Shown: piece by piece, positions 6,997 through 13,912 of the stretch | Numbering within the stretch: the stretch's first letter is position 1 | Layout: every line of letters starts with the position of its first letter | Source: Bacteroidales bacterium UBA5219 | GTDB lineage: Bacteria > Bacteroidota > Bacteroidia > Bacteroidales > ML635J-15 | Reading direction: 5' to 3' | Length of the DNA: 37,140 bases | Assembly (NCBI GenBank): GCA_002412425.1 | Contig: DHVB01000033.1 | Location: 1 to 37,140, forward strand | The notes under the pieces: generated by a model | Database searches by the model: none | What the model was told of the DNA's origin: nothing | What the model saw: the letters and a program-made list of their open reading frames with translations, nothing else | Made by a program: the position numbers and the translations under genes

Positions 6997-8379
6997 ATGA
7001 AACGAAAATTATTAGAACAATTAGTTGAGTGGAAAAATAGTAAAAGACGTTTGCCATTACTATTAGAAGGGGCTCGACAAGTTGGTAAAACTTATCTTCT
7101 AAAAAAACTTTTTGGTGAACAATACTTTGAAAAAGTAGTTCATGTTAATTTTGAAAAGGCAGATTTAGAGTTAATTAATTTGTTTGAAGGCAATATTCAA
7201 CCTCAAAGGATTATTAGCTATTTAGCTTTGAAATTTAACACTATTATAAATCAAGATGACACATTGATAATTTTCGATGAAATTCAGGAAGTGCCTCGTG
7301 CATTGACTTCTTTAAAATATTTTGCAGAAGATGCTCCTGAATATTATGTCGTAGCTACAGGAAGTTTACTTGGCATTGCTTTGCATAGTGGAACATCATT
7401 TCCTGTTGGAAAAGTTGATAGATTACGTTTGTATCCAATGGATTTTGAAGAATTTTGTTGGGCAAACAATATGCAAAATCAAACAGAAGAAGCTCATGCT
7501 GCTATCAAATTATTAAGAAACCCACTAATAGCAAGCGGATTTAAAGATGTTTTTCAGCAATATTTAGCAATAGGAGGAATGCCTGCTGTAGTATCAGAAT
7601 GGATTGAAAACAAAAATCTTGATACTGTAGAAATAATTCTAAAAAACATACTTGCCGACTATAAAGATGATTTTAGCAAGCATACAAGTAATGCGGAATC
7701 AAGAAAAATAGGAAATTTATGGCAAAGCCTGCCACAGCAATTTGCTAAAGAAAATCATAAGTTTTTTTATAAAACTGTTGAACCATCAGCTCGTGGACGC
7801 GATTATGCTTTTGCACTTGATTGGTTGATTGATGCAGGATTAATTTATAAAATAAATCTTACTGCTCATGGCGACAAATTGCCTCTGTCATTTTATGCAA
7901 ATAATTCAGATTTTAAAATTTATGCTCTTGATGTCGGTGTGTTGCGACAGTTAGCAAATTTGCCAAGCTCAGTTGTTGTCGGAGATGATAATATTTGGTC
8001 AAATTTTGGCGGTGCTTTAGCCGAAAACTTTGTTCTACAACAATTGCGTTCTCTTGGTTTTGATGAGGCATATTACTGGACAAGCAATGCTAACACTCCA
8101 AATCAGCCTAAAGGGAGAAGTGAACTTGATTTTATTATTTCAGAAAAAAAGGCAATTTATCCAATTGAAGTAAAATCAGGAGAACAAGTAAAAGCACAAA
8201 GTTTGAGAGTGTTTCGTGAAAAATATAATCCCGAACTAAGTATTCGTTTTTCTCTAAAAGAATTGGAATACAACGAAGGACTTTTAAATATTCCTCTTTA
8301 TTATTCGTTTTTATTTAAGGACTTGCTAGAGCAAAAAGAAAAATTACCAATCTCAGATTTCGCATTTAAAGAGAAATGA
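6997..8379 (+). CDS. AAA ATPase with C-terminal DUF4143 (COG1373 type), ATPase 2
   Basis: This 460-aa protein is of the same broad family as ATPase 1 but clearly a different subgroup. Walker A is GARQVGKT (25-32). Walker B is TLIIFDEIQE (about 89-98), followed by the family's VPRALTSLKYF and YVVATGSLLG. The C-terminal domain has ALAENFVLQQL and the ELDFII...PIEVKSG pattern of a PD-(D/E)xK fold, here with Glu, Asp and Lys retained, unlike ATPase 1. Function in the family is unknown. The gene stands alone between two copies of a 50-bp direct repeat, with a perfect -7 element upstream. Confidence 0.88.
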   Translation: MKRKLLEQLVEWKNSKRRLPLLLEGARQVGKTYLLKKLFGEQYFEKVVHVNFEKADLELINLFEGNIQPQRIISYLALKFNTIINQDDTLIIFDEIQEVPRALTSLKYFAEDAPEYYVVATGSLLGIALHSGTSFPVGKVDRLRLYPMDFEEFCWANNMQNQTEEAHAAIKLLRNPLIASGFKDVFQQYLAIGGMPAVVSEWIENKNLDTVEIILKNILADYKDDFSKHTSNAESRKIGNLWQSLPQQFAKENHKFFYKTVEPSARGRDYAFALDWLIDAGLIYKINLTAHGDKLPLSFYANNSDFKIYALDVGVLRQLANLPSSVVVGDDNIWSNFGGALAENFVLQQLRSLGFDEAYYWTSNANTPNQPKGRSELDFIISEKKAIYPIEVKSGEQVKAQSLRVFREKYNPELSIRFSLKELEYNEGLLNIPLYYSFLFKDLLEQKEKLPISDFAFKEK

Positions 8380-8459
8380 TATTATCCTTACTTAATATTT
8401 TATGTAAGTAACAAAATGTTAATTTTGCAGACGCTGTCTGCACAAATTTCCTAATATCA
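8377..8459 (+). other. Multi-hairpin sequence after ATPase 2
   Basis: An 8-bp outer stem (TGATATTA 8377-8384 with TAATATCA 8452-8459) encloses three local hairpins: TTACTTA/TAAGTAA (8388-8394/8405-8411), CAAAAT/ATTTTG (8412-8417/8422-8427) and TGCAGAC/GTCTGCA (8426-8432/8436-8442). The second and third share two bases. The outer stem starts at the ATPase stop codon. It could be a 3' mRNA structure or a folded recombination site; AT-rich sequence makes some of this pairing likely by chance. Confidence 0.3.
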
Positions 8460-8489
8460 TTCTTTTAAGAAAATTGATTTTAACTAAAT

Positions 8490-8539
8490 ATTGGTGCTAA
8501 AAATGTGGAATTTTACACATTATTGGTACTAATAATGTG
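8490..8539 (+). repeat. 50-bp direct repeat, right copy
   Basis: It differs from 6906-6955 at three positions only, in the same orientation. No gene starts downstream on the plus strand, and the minus-strand lipoprotein gene ends 41 bp away, so here the element cannot be the promoter operator of an adjacent start. This favours a cassette boundary or a duplication over a purely regulatory role. Confidence 0.75.
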
Positions 8540-8579
8540 ATTTTTTGTACAAAAATTCAATCGTATTTTTTATTAAACA

Positions 8580-9827
8580 TTATTCCCCAGCAATAATATT
8601 CGTTTCTATTTCAGTGCTATCAATGTTTTTTACAAATAGCATCCAGTTTTGATTTCCATCACGCCAGTGATAGCCCAACGAAAAATCAAGAGCTTTAACA
8701 TTAGAAGTATTATAAGCTTTTTCGAGGTCTTCTTGGAATAAATATGTTGAAGAAAAATCTGGAATTGGTTTATCGTAAACTCCATAAAGGTAATGCGTCC
8801 ACTCATCATTATTAAAATATCTAAAAGGAACACCATTATCGTCTTCCAAAACAGAAGCTGAATTTAATATAATATTTCTTATGTTCGAAAAGTTTCCATA
8901 GTGGTTTAAATATGCAGCAGATTTTAGAAATGTATTACAAGTTCTTAAATTTTGTAAATACTGCAAAAATGCAGGATTGTTTTCAAAACCTTCATTAGAA
9001 ATATCAGCATAGAAATAAAGTAGATTTTTTAGTTTGTCATCACCTTTTTTTCTGATTTTAAACCAAATACATTCTGCTGTTTTCAGAGAATTGCTTGGTT
9101 TTTCGATTTTAGTGAAACTTTTTGCATCATTGTTTAGTTTATAGTAACCAAATTCATAAATTTCGTGTCCAGTGCGGTTTAAAAACACATAAAGTAGGGG
9201 TAAAACACCATCAGCTTTATGTTTACGCAAGTCTTGATCCATGTTCAAAGTAATGAAATAACTACGTTGGTAAATATCTCTTAACCCGAAATTTACAGCA
9301 TTCAAATATGAGTCAAGGTCTTCTTCGGTCATAGAGTACAAATCAGGGATATTGCCTAATTTTTCTTTAGCAACCAAAATATAGTCATTTGCATTTGGGA
9401 ATAAATGAAAAGCATTTAGAAAATCAGGTCCAGAAAATGGATAGAATACTAGTGCGGTGTCATTTATTTTTGTGCAAATTTCATCTTTTGTCCACTTGTC
9501 CATTTTCGAAAGTCTTGTCTCAGTAATTTTTTGCCAAGGAGTGTCAATGGAAGCTTTATAATTATTCCAGAAAGTCATTTTATCTGTGAAAATATTTTTA
9601 AAAGCATTGGCATTGTCGCCAGCCAATAATGCTGCTATTTGGTCTAAACTTGTGTCTTTAGGATAATCAATTTTATCGGATAATGTATCAATATCTAAAG
9701 TGTCAATGCTTTTAGCAGGTTTGTCGTTTTTGTCAGGCTTGTTGTTTTTACTAAAATTACAAGAAAAAATTATTGCACTTGCAGTTGTAAGTATAATAAT
9801 TGCGACAAGAGATTTAATAAATTTCAT
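8580..9827 (-). CDS. Hypothetical lipoprotein, 415 aa
   Basis: The N-terminus is a lipoprotein signal: MKFIKSLVAIIILTTASAII then FSC, with the lipid-accepting Cys at 23. A Lys/Asp/Asn-rich tether follows (about 24-55), then a soluble domain of about 350 residues rich in aromatic residues. I recognise no catalytic motif or domain. It is probably anchored in the outer or inner membrane facing the periplasm or outside. It is convergent with ATPase 2 and divergent from the XRE-ImmA gene, so it seems to be its own transcription unit. Confidence 0.7.
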   Translation of the reverse strand: MKFIKSLVAIIILTTASAIIFSCNFSKNNKPDKNDKPAKSIDTLDIDTLSDKIDYPKDTSLDQIAALLAGDNANAFKNIFTDKMTFWNNYKASIDTPWQKITETRLSKMDKWTKDEICTKINDTALVFYPFSGPDFLNAFHLFPNANDYILVAKEKLGNIPDLYSMTEEDLDSYLNAVNFGLRDIYQRSYFITLNMDQDLRKHKADGVLPLLYVFLNRTGHEIYEFGYYKLNNDAKSFTKIEKPSNSLKTAECIWFKIRKKGDDKLKNLLYFYADISNEGFENNPAFLQYLQNLRTCNTFLKSAAYLNHYGNFSNIRNIILNSASVLEDDNGVPFRYFNNDEWTHYLYGVYDKPIPDFSSTYLFQEDLEKAYNTSNVKALDFSLGYHWRDGNQNWMLFVKNIDSTEIETNIIAGE

Positions 9828-9848
9828 AAAATAATATTAAAAACGCTG

Positions 9849-9856
9849 CAAAAATA
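9849..9856 (-). promoter_or_regulatory. -7 element of the lipoprotein gene
   Basis: The minus strand reads TATTTTTG, fitting TAnnTTTG, 21 nt upstream of the ATG at 9827. No -33 match is visible at the right distance. Confidence 0.35.
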
Positions 9857-10079
9857 CATTTTTCTCAATATGGATACTATAAAACTAATATTTTAGCCAG
9901 TAAAAAGTTTTATGTTAAAGAATTTTGTATATTTAGGGAGTGGAAAATGTTTTTTATAGGTTTAAAAGTAAGATGTATTTTCTAAATTTGTCAACTTTGT
10001 TTATGGGTTTATAGATTTTGTTATCAATATAAAAAGTATGATAATACTAATGTTGTGTTAGTGTATTGTGTTTTCATAG
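9857..10079. other. Intergenic DNA between divergent genes
   Basis: This is most of the 340-bp gap between the lipoprotein and XRE-ImmA genes. It is very AT-rich, has no reading frame longer than a few codons and no repeat shared with the rest of the window. A TAAATTTG near 9983 could be a further -7 element, but nothing supports it. Confidence 0.4.
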
Positions 10080-10143
10080 TTACAAATTGTAAATATTAAT
10101 GTTATAAATATTATTTATTTGTAAACTAAAATTATTATCTTTG
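10080..10143 (+). promoter_or_regulatory. Candidate operator and -7 element of the XRE-ImmA gene
   Basis: TTACAA-A-TTGTAA (10080-10092) is a perfect palindrome. A further half-site TTGTAA lies at 10119-10124, and the -7 element TATCTTTG at 10136-10143, 24 nt before the ATG. The arrangement, one full site plus one half-site just upstream of -7, suits autoregulation by the encoded helix-turn-helix protein. That link is inferred. Confidence 0.4.
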
Positions 10144-10167
10144 CAGTATAATTCAAATTAATACAAA

Positions 10168-11226
10168 ATGAAAAAGATATTTGCAGAACGGTTAAAGTCA
10201 GCTCGTTTAATGAAAGGTTTTTCATTACAGGATTTGGCTAATGCTTTGAGTAATCAGCTCTCTCGTCAGGCTTTGCATCGTTACGAGAAAGGTGAAGTGA
10301 TGCCCGATAATGATAAAATTAATTTATTAAGTAAGGCATTAGGTGTAAATCCAGATTACTTTTTTAGAAGAACTAAAGTGGAGATAGGCGAGATAGAGTA
10401 TCGTAAATTGAGCAAAATACCACGAAAAGAGGCTTCAATTATTAAGGAAAAAACTAAAGAGTATCTTTCTCGTTATTTGGAACTAGAAGAAATTTTAGGA
10501 TTGAGGGTTGAATTTGAAAATCCGCTTAAAAACCTTGCCGCTATTACTTCTTACGAACAAGTAAATATAGCTGCAAATCAATTAAGAGAATATTGGAATT
10601 TAGGTAATGGAGCAATTTTTAATGTTGTTGAACTGTTAGAAGATAAAAATATTAAGGTGGTAAAGTTAGATGTTAATGATGACTTTGATGGTTTACAAAC
10701 TTTTGTAAATGGTTCTATTCCTGTAATTGCATATAATGTGCTAAAAATCAATAAGCCCGATAGAATTAGGTTTACACTACTTCACGAATTAGCACACTTG
10801 CTTTTAACTTTTGGCGATATTACTTTAAAACAAAAGGAAACTTTATGTTTTCAATTTGCGGGTGCAATGTTATTGCCAGAAAAAACTATAAAAGCAGAGT
10901 TGGGCGATCGCAGAAATAAACTTTCAATAAATGAGTTGGGTAATATCAAAAAACAATATGGCATCTCTATGCAAGCAATTGTTATGAGGGCTAAAGACTG
11001 TGGTATTATAAACGAACATTATACTAAGCAATTCTTTTTTTTCATTAAGCAAATGAATTGGAAAATTGATGAACCTTTTGAGTATCTCGGTGTAGAGGAA
11101 AGTAATCGTTTTGAACAACTTTTGTTTCGTGCTTTAGTTGAAGAACAAATCTCAATGTCAAAGGCAGCTTCTTTGAGTAATCAAACATTGGCAGATTTTG
11201 GAAGTAAACATCAGATGATTTTTTAG
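10168..11226 (+). CDS. XRE-family regulator with ImmA/IrrE metallopeptidase domain
   Basis: This 352-aa protein has an N-terminal XRE/HTH_3 DNA-binding domain (about 6-64, with SLQDLANALSNQLSRQALHR and YEKG). An ImmA/IrrE (COG2856) zinc peptidase domain follows, with HELAH (206-210) as the HExxH metal site. Known relatives such as ImmA of ICEBs1 and IrrE/DdrO-associated proteases cleave repressors after a stress signal; proteins carrying both domains are common as antitoxin or stress-switch regulators. No canonical toxin follows it directly; a degenerate CPBP-like membrane protein gene begins 55 bp downstream. Its promoter carries a palindrome that it may bind. Confidence 0.88.
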   Translation: MKKIFAERLKSARLMKGFSLQDLANALSNQLSRQALHRYEKGEVMPDNDKINLLSKALGVNPDYFFRRTKVEIGEIEYRKLSKIPRKEASIIKEKTKEYLSRYLELEEILGLRVEFENPLKNLAAITSYEQVNIAANQLREYWNLGNGAIFNVVELLEDKNIKVVKLDVNDDFDGLQTFVNGSIPVIAYNVLKINKPDRIRFTLLHELAHLLLTFGDITLKQKETLCFQFAGAMLLPEKTIKAELGDRRNKLSINELGNIKKQYGISMQAIVMRAKDCGIINEHYTKQFFFFIKQMNWKIDEPFEYLGVEESNRFEQLLFRALVEEQISMSKAASLSNQTLADFGSKHQMIF

Positions 11227-11246
11227 TTTTGTGTCTCAAAAAATAG

Positions 11247-11254
11247 TATATTTG
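11247..11254 (+). promoter_or_regulatory. -7 element of the CPBP-like gene
   Basis: TATATTTG matches TAnnTTTG, 27 nt before the start codon. The nearest TTTG (11228-11231) is only 15 bp upstream. It suggests the gene can be transcribed independently of the XRE-ImmA gene. Confidence 0.4.
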
Positions 11255-11281
11255 TGTGATTAAAAACTTAATGTAAAAAGC

Positions 11282-12181
11282 ATGAATTTAAAGAAAACTT
11301 TTATTTGTTTTTTTAGAATAATTTTATTGATATTCCTTTATTTTCCTATTTGGATTTTGGGTTCAATGGTTATGGGAGATTCGATGCAAGGTCTTTCATC
11401 AGAACCAGGTTTGCTTAGTCAGGAAGTTGGTGCTTTTGTGTTAGCAATAATCAATACATTTTTAATACTTGCATTAATACTTACTTCGCGGTGGAGAGGC
11501 TGGCGTTTGGCATTGTTTTTAGCTTTGGCTTATTATGGCTCGTTTACATTTCTTACTCAAATTGAAACTTGGTATTTTCTTAAAAATTTAACAGTATCGC
11601 CAGATTTACTTCCCCGTTTGTTTATTATGGGTTTGTCAGTACCGTTTGTTTATATTCCTCTTGCTGTTTTTATATGTAAAAGATGGAAGAAAAATGATGT
11701 TGCCACAGTTAAGTTTGAGTTTATGCCAATTAAGCAATTGATTTTGAAACTTGGTGTTATTGCTATTGTTTATTTGATAATATATTGGTTAGCAGGGTAT
11801 TACATAGCATGGCAAAATCCAGAACTTAGAGCATTTTATGGTAGTCCCGGCGAAATTCAAACATTTTTCACACATACATTTGCTCAAATAAGTGAAAATC
11901 CTGGTTTAATTTTACTGCAATTATTTAGAGGTATGCTGTTTGCAATAATAGTAATACCAATAATTATAGGTTCCAATGTCAAGCCATGGGCAACAGCTCT
12001 GTTGGTAGGATTTCTTTTTGCAATTCCACATTTGGGACATATTTTACCAAATCCATTAATGCCAATTGCTAGCATAAGGCTTAGCCATATGATTGAAACC
12101 AGTACTTCTACTTTTGTATTTGGGCTTATCGTAGTGTGGTTATTGCACCGCAAGCATACTAGCTTTAGAGATTTGTTTTGA
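11282..12181 (+). CDS. Polytopic membrane protein, degenerate CPBP-like
   Basis: This 299-aa protein has about eight hydrophobic segments (roughly 8-30, 48-68, 73-93, 112-132, 152-172, 208-230, 237-255, 275-290). Its C-terminal half resembles the CPBP/CAAX-protease (abortive infection) family: LLQLFRGMLF (211-220) sits where CPBP enzymes have EExxFRGxL, FAIPH (246-250) matches the FxxxH motif, and a His in SHMIETS (H269) could be the third site. The paired glutamates are missing (LQ instead of EE), so proteolysis is doubtful. Downstream of an ImmA/IrrE regulator, it might be an effector or immunity-type protein. The family call is tentative. Confidence 0.45.
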   Translation: MNLKKTFICFFRIILLIFLYFPIWILGSMVMGDSMQGLSSEPGLLSQEVGAFVLAIINTFLILALILTSRWRGWRLALFLALAYYGSFTFLTQIETWYFLKNLTVSPDLLPRLFIMGLSVPFVYIPLAVFICKRWKKNDVATVKFEFMPIKQLILKLGVIAIVYLIIYWLAGYYIAWQNPELRAFYGSPGEIQTFFTHTFAQISENPGLILLQLFRGMLFAIIVIPIIIGSNVKPWATALLVGFLFAIPHLGHILPNPLMPIASIRLSHMIETSTSTFVFGLIVVWLLHRKHTSFRDLF

Positions 12182-12225
12182 AAAAAGTAGCAGATAAAAC
12201 AGCTATAAAAATAAAATAAAAATTA

Positions 12226-12264
12226 TTTGTTTTGTCGCAAATATTTACTAAATTTGCGACAAAA
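12226..12264 (+). promoter_or_regulatory. abiE promoter with a perfect 13-bp palindromic operator
   Basis: TTTG (12226-12229), 19 bp, then TAAATTTG (12249-12256) is a textbook Bacteroidota promoter. TTTTGTCGCAAAT (12230-12242) and its exact complement (12252-12264), 9 bp apart, fill the space from just after -33 to beyond -7. A protein bound here would block RNA polymerase. AbiEi-type antitoxins are known to repress their own promoters through inverted repeats, so the product of 12278-12874 is the natural candidate. Confidence 0.75.
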
Positions 12265-12277
12265 ATATGGTTAAAAA

Positions 12278-12874
12278 ATGTCTAAAAGTGTTGAAGCAAA
12301 AGTGTTAGCAAAAATAAAGAAAAAACCAAGAGGTACTATTTTCTTTGTGGAGAATTTTGCTAATATTTCCAATACAAAAGCAATACATAAGGCATTAGAA
12401 CGCTTGGTAAAATCAGAAGAGTTAGAAAGAGTTGCTACAGGTATTTATGTTCGTCCTATAATTGACCCTTACATTGGGAAAGTGTTGCCAAGTATTGAAG
12501 AAATTGCTGTTGCTATTGCTAAAAGAGATAGAGCTAAAATTGTTCCGACTGGGAGTTATGCAATGTATAAATTAGGACTAACAACCCAACTTCCATTAAA
12601 CATTGTTTTTTATTCTGACACATCGGCAAGAAAAATTAAAATTGGAAAACAATCTATTGTGTTTAAAAAAGCAAGTTCTAAAAACTTAGCTTTTGTTGGA
12701 GAAATTAGTACATTAGCAATTCAGGCGTTACGAAAAATTGGTAATGACCAAGTAACTGTCGAAGAAATAAATCATATTAAAAACATTTTAAAAAATGAAA
12801 ATCCTAAGCATTTGCAACACGATTTGTTGTTAGCACCTGTTTGGATTCGAAAATTACTTACTATCAATGAATAA
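12278..12874 (+). CDS. AbiEi-like antitoxin (DUF6088 type)
   Basis: This 198-aa protein is of the DUF6088/AbiEi antitoxin type. An N-terminal winged-helix region (about 1-60) contains AIHKALERLVKSEELERVA followed by the GIYVRP strand typical of these transcriptional regulators. An AbiEi C-terminal domain follows, with PTGSYAMYKLGLTTQLPL (about 89-106). In type IV AbiE systems the antitoxin represses the operon and counteracts the nucleotidyltransferase toxin without a stable complex. The 13-bp palindrome in its promoter fits autorepression. Its last codons overlap a toxin start (ATGAATAA, 12867-12874), indicating coupled translation. Confidence 0.82.
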   Translation: MSKSVEAKVLAKIKKKPRGTIFFVENFANISNTKAIHKALERLVKSEELERVATGIYVRPIIDPYIGKVLPSIEEIAVAIAKRDRAKIVPTGSYAMYKLGLTTQLPLNIVFYSDTSARKIKIGKQSIVFKKASSKNLAFVGEISTLAIQALRKIGNDQVTVEEINHIKNILKNENPKHLQHDLLLAPVWIRKLLTINE

Positions 12875-12947
12875 ATTTGAACATTTGCAGGAATGGTTTC
12901 AATTGCCAGATGAAACTAAAAAAAAGATTGTTTGCAGAAACAAGTAG
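12867..12947 (+). pseudogene. Out-of-frame N-terminal start of AbiEii
   Basis: This 26-codon frame begins MNKFEHLQEWFQLPDETKKK and looks like a genuine AbiEii N-terminus. It overlaps the antitoxin stop by 8 nt. Removing one A from the A8 run gives ...PDETKKRLFAETSRKVGLP, which joins smoothly into the toxin body. The fragment and the body are therefore probably one gene split by a single-base change or joined by slippage. Confidence 0.65.
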
Positions 12948-13881
12948 AAAAGTGGGATTACCGTCTTCATCAGCCACAGAAAAAGATTGGTGGGTTACGC
13001 ATACTTTGTCTGTGATTTTTTCAATGGACTGTGCAAAAGCTTTAACGTTTAAAGGAGGAACATCATTAAGTAAAGCTTGGAATTTGATACAACGTTTTTC
13101 AGAAGATATTGATCTGGCGTTAGATAGAGAATTTTTAGGTTTTACAGGCGAATTATCCAAAAAAGATGTAAAAAAATTAAGAAAAGAATCGTTTATATTT
13201 ATAAAAGAAGTCTTTGCTGAAGAACTGAAAAAAAAATTTGCCGAGTTAGGTTTTAGGGAAGTAAATGTAAAACCTCGTGAAGTAGAAAATCGTGACCAAG
13301 ACCCTTTGATTATTGAAATTTATTACAATAAACTTACGGAAATAGATACCTATTTAAAACCATGTATTTTGGTAGAAATTGGCAGTCGTTCGTTGAGAGA
13401 ACCATTTACGCAAAGAACTTTTGGAACATTTGTTTCACAAATTTATAAAGATAAACTTTTCGCGGATAAACCGATAAGTATTCCTGTTGTAAATCCTGAG
13501 CGAACATTTTTAGAAAAAATATTTTTGTTGCACGAGGAATTTCAAAAACCTCAAGACAAAATAAGAGTTGAACGACTTAGCAGACACTTATACGATATTG
13601 AAAAGTTGAGTCAAACAGACTATGCAACAATAGCATTGAATGACACTAGACTTTACAATACAATCGTTGAACATCGCAGAAGATTTACACCCATTTCAGG
13701 TATAAACTATGACAAACATAATCCCAAAAGCATTATGTTTATTCCACCTGATTCAATCATAAAAAAGTGGGAACTTGATTACGAAGAAATGAAATCCAAT
13801 ATGATTTACGGCAGTCTATTGTCATTTGACGAACTAATAAAACGATTAAAAGAGTTGCAAGACAGGATAAATAAGTTGTAA
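12910..13881 (+). CDS. AbiEii/AbiGii nucleotidyltransferase toxin, 5' end frameshifted
   Basis: The body encodes an AbiEii-type nucleotidyltransferase: KDWWVTHTL near the N-terminus, KGGTSLSK (48-55) for the GS/GG loop, SEDIDL (64-69) for the DxD metal site, and a long C-terminal domain. AbiEii toxins of related systems add nucleotides to tRNA or other acceptors. The expected start is the ATG at 12867 overlapping the antitoxin stop, but that frame ends at a TAG (12945-12947). It differs from the body frame by one base at an A8 run (12918-12925). An internal ATG at 12910 gives the 323-aa product listed here; a TTG at 12877 is also possible. It may be frame-controlled, shortened, or affected by a sequencing error. 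Confidence 0.8.
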   Translation: MKLKKRLFAETSRKVGLPSSSATEKDWWVTHTLSVIFSMDCAKALTFKGGTSLSKAWNLIQRFSEDIDLALDREFLGFTGELSKKDVKKLRKESFIFIKEVFAEELKKKFAELGFREVNVKPREVENRDQDPLIIEIYYNKLTEIDTYLKPCILVEIGSRSLREPFTQRTFGTFVSQIYKDKLFADKPISIPVVNPERTFLEKIFLLHEEFQKPQDKIRVERLSRHLYDIEKLSQTDYATIALNDTRLYNTIVEHRRRFTPISGINYDKHNPKSIMFIPPDSIIKKWELDYEEMKSNMIYGSLLSFDELIKRLKELQDRINKL

Positions 13882-13912
13882 ATAAAGTATAAGTCAATTT
13901 TCAGAAACAGTA

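Noticed and set aside
12864..13160. Minus-strand frame opposite the start of AbiEii
   Set aside because: It covers the GGTSLSK and SEDIDL motifs of AbiEii in antisense and has no features of its own.
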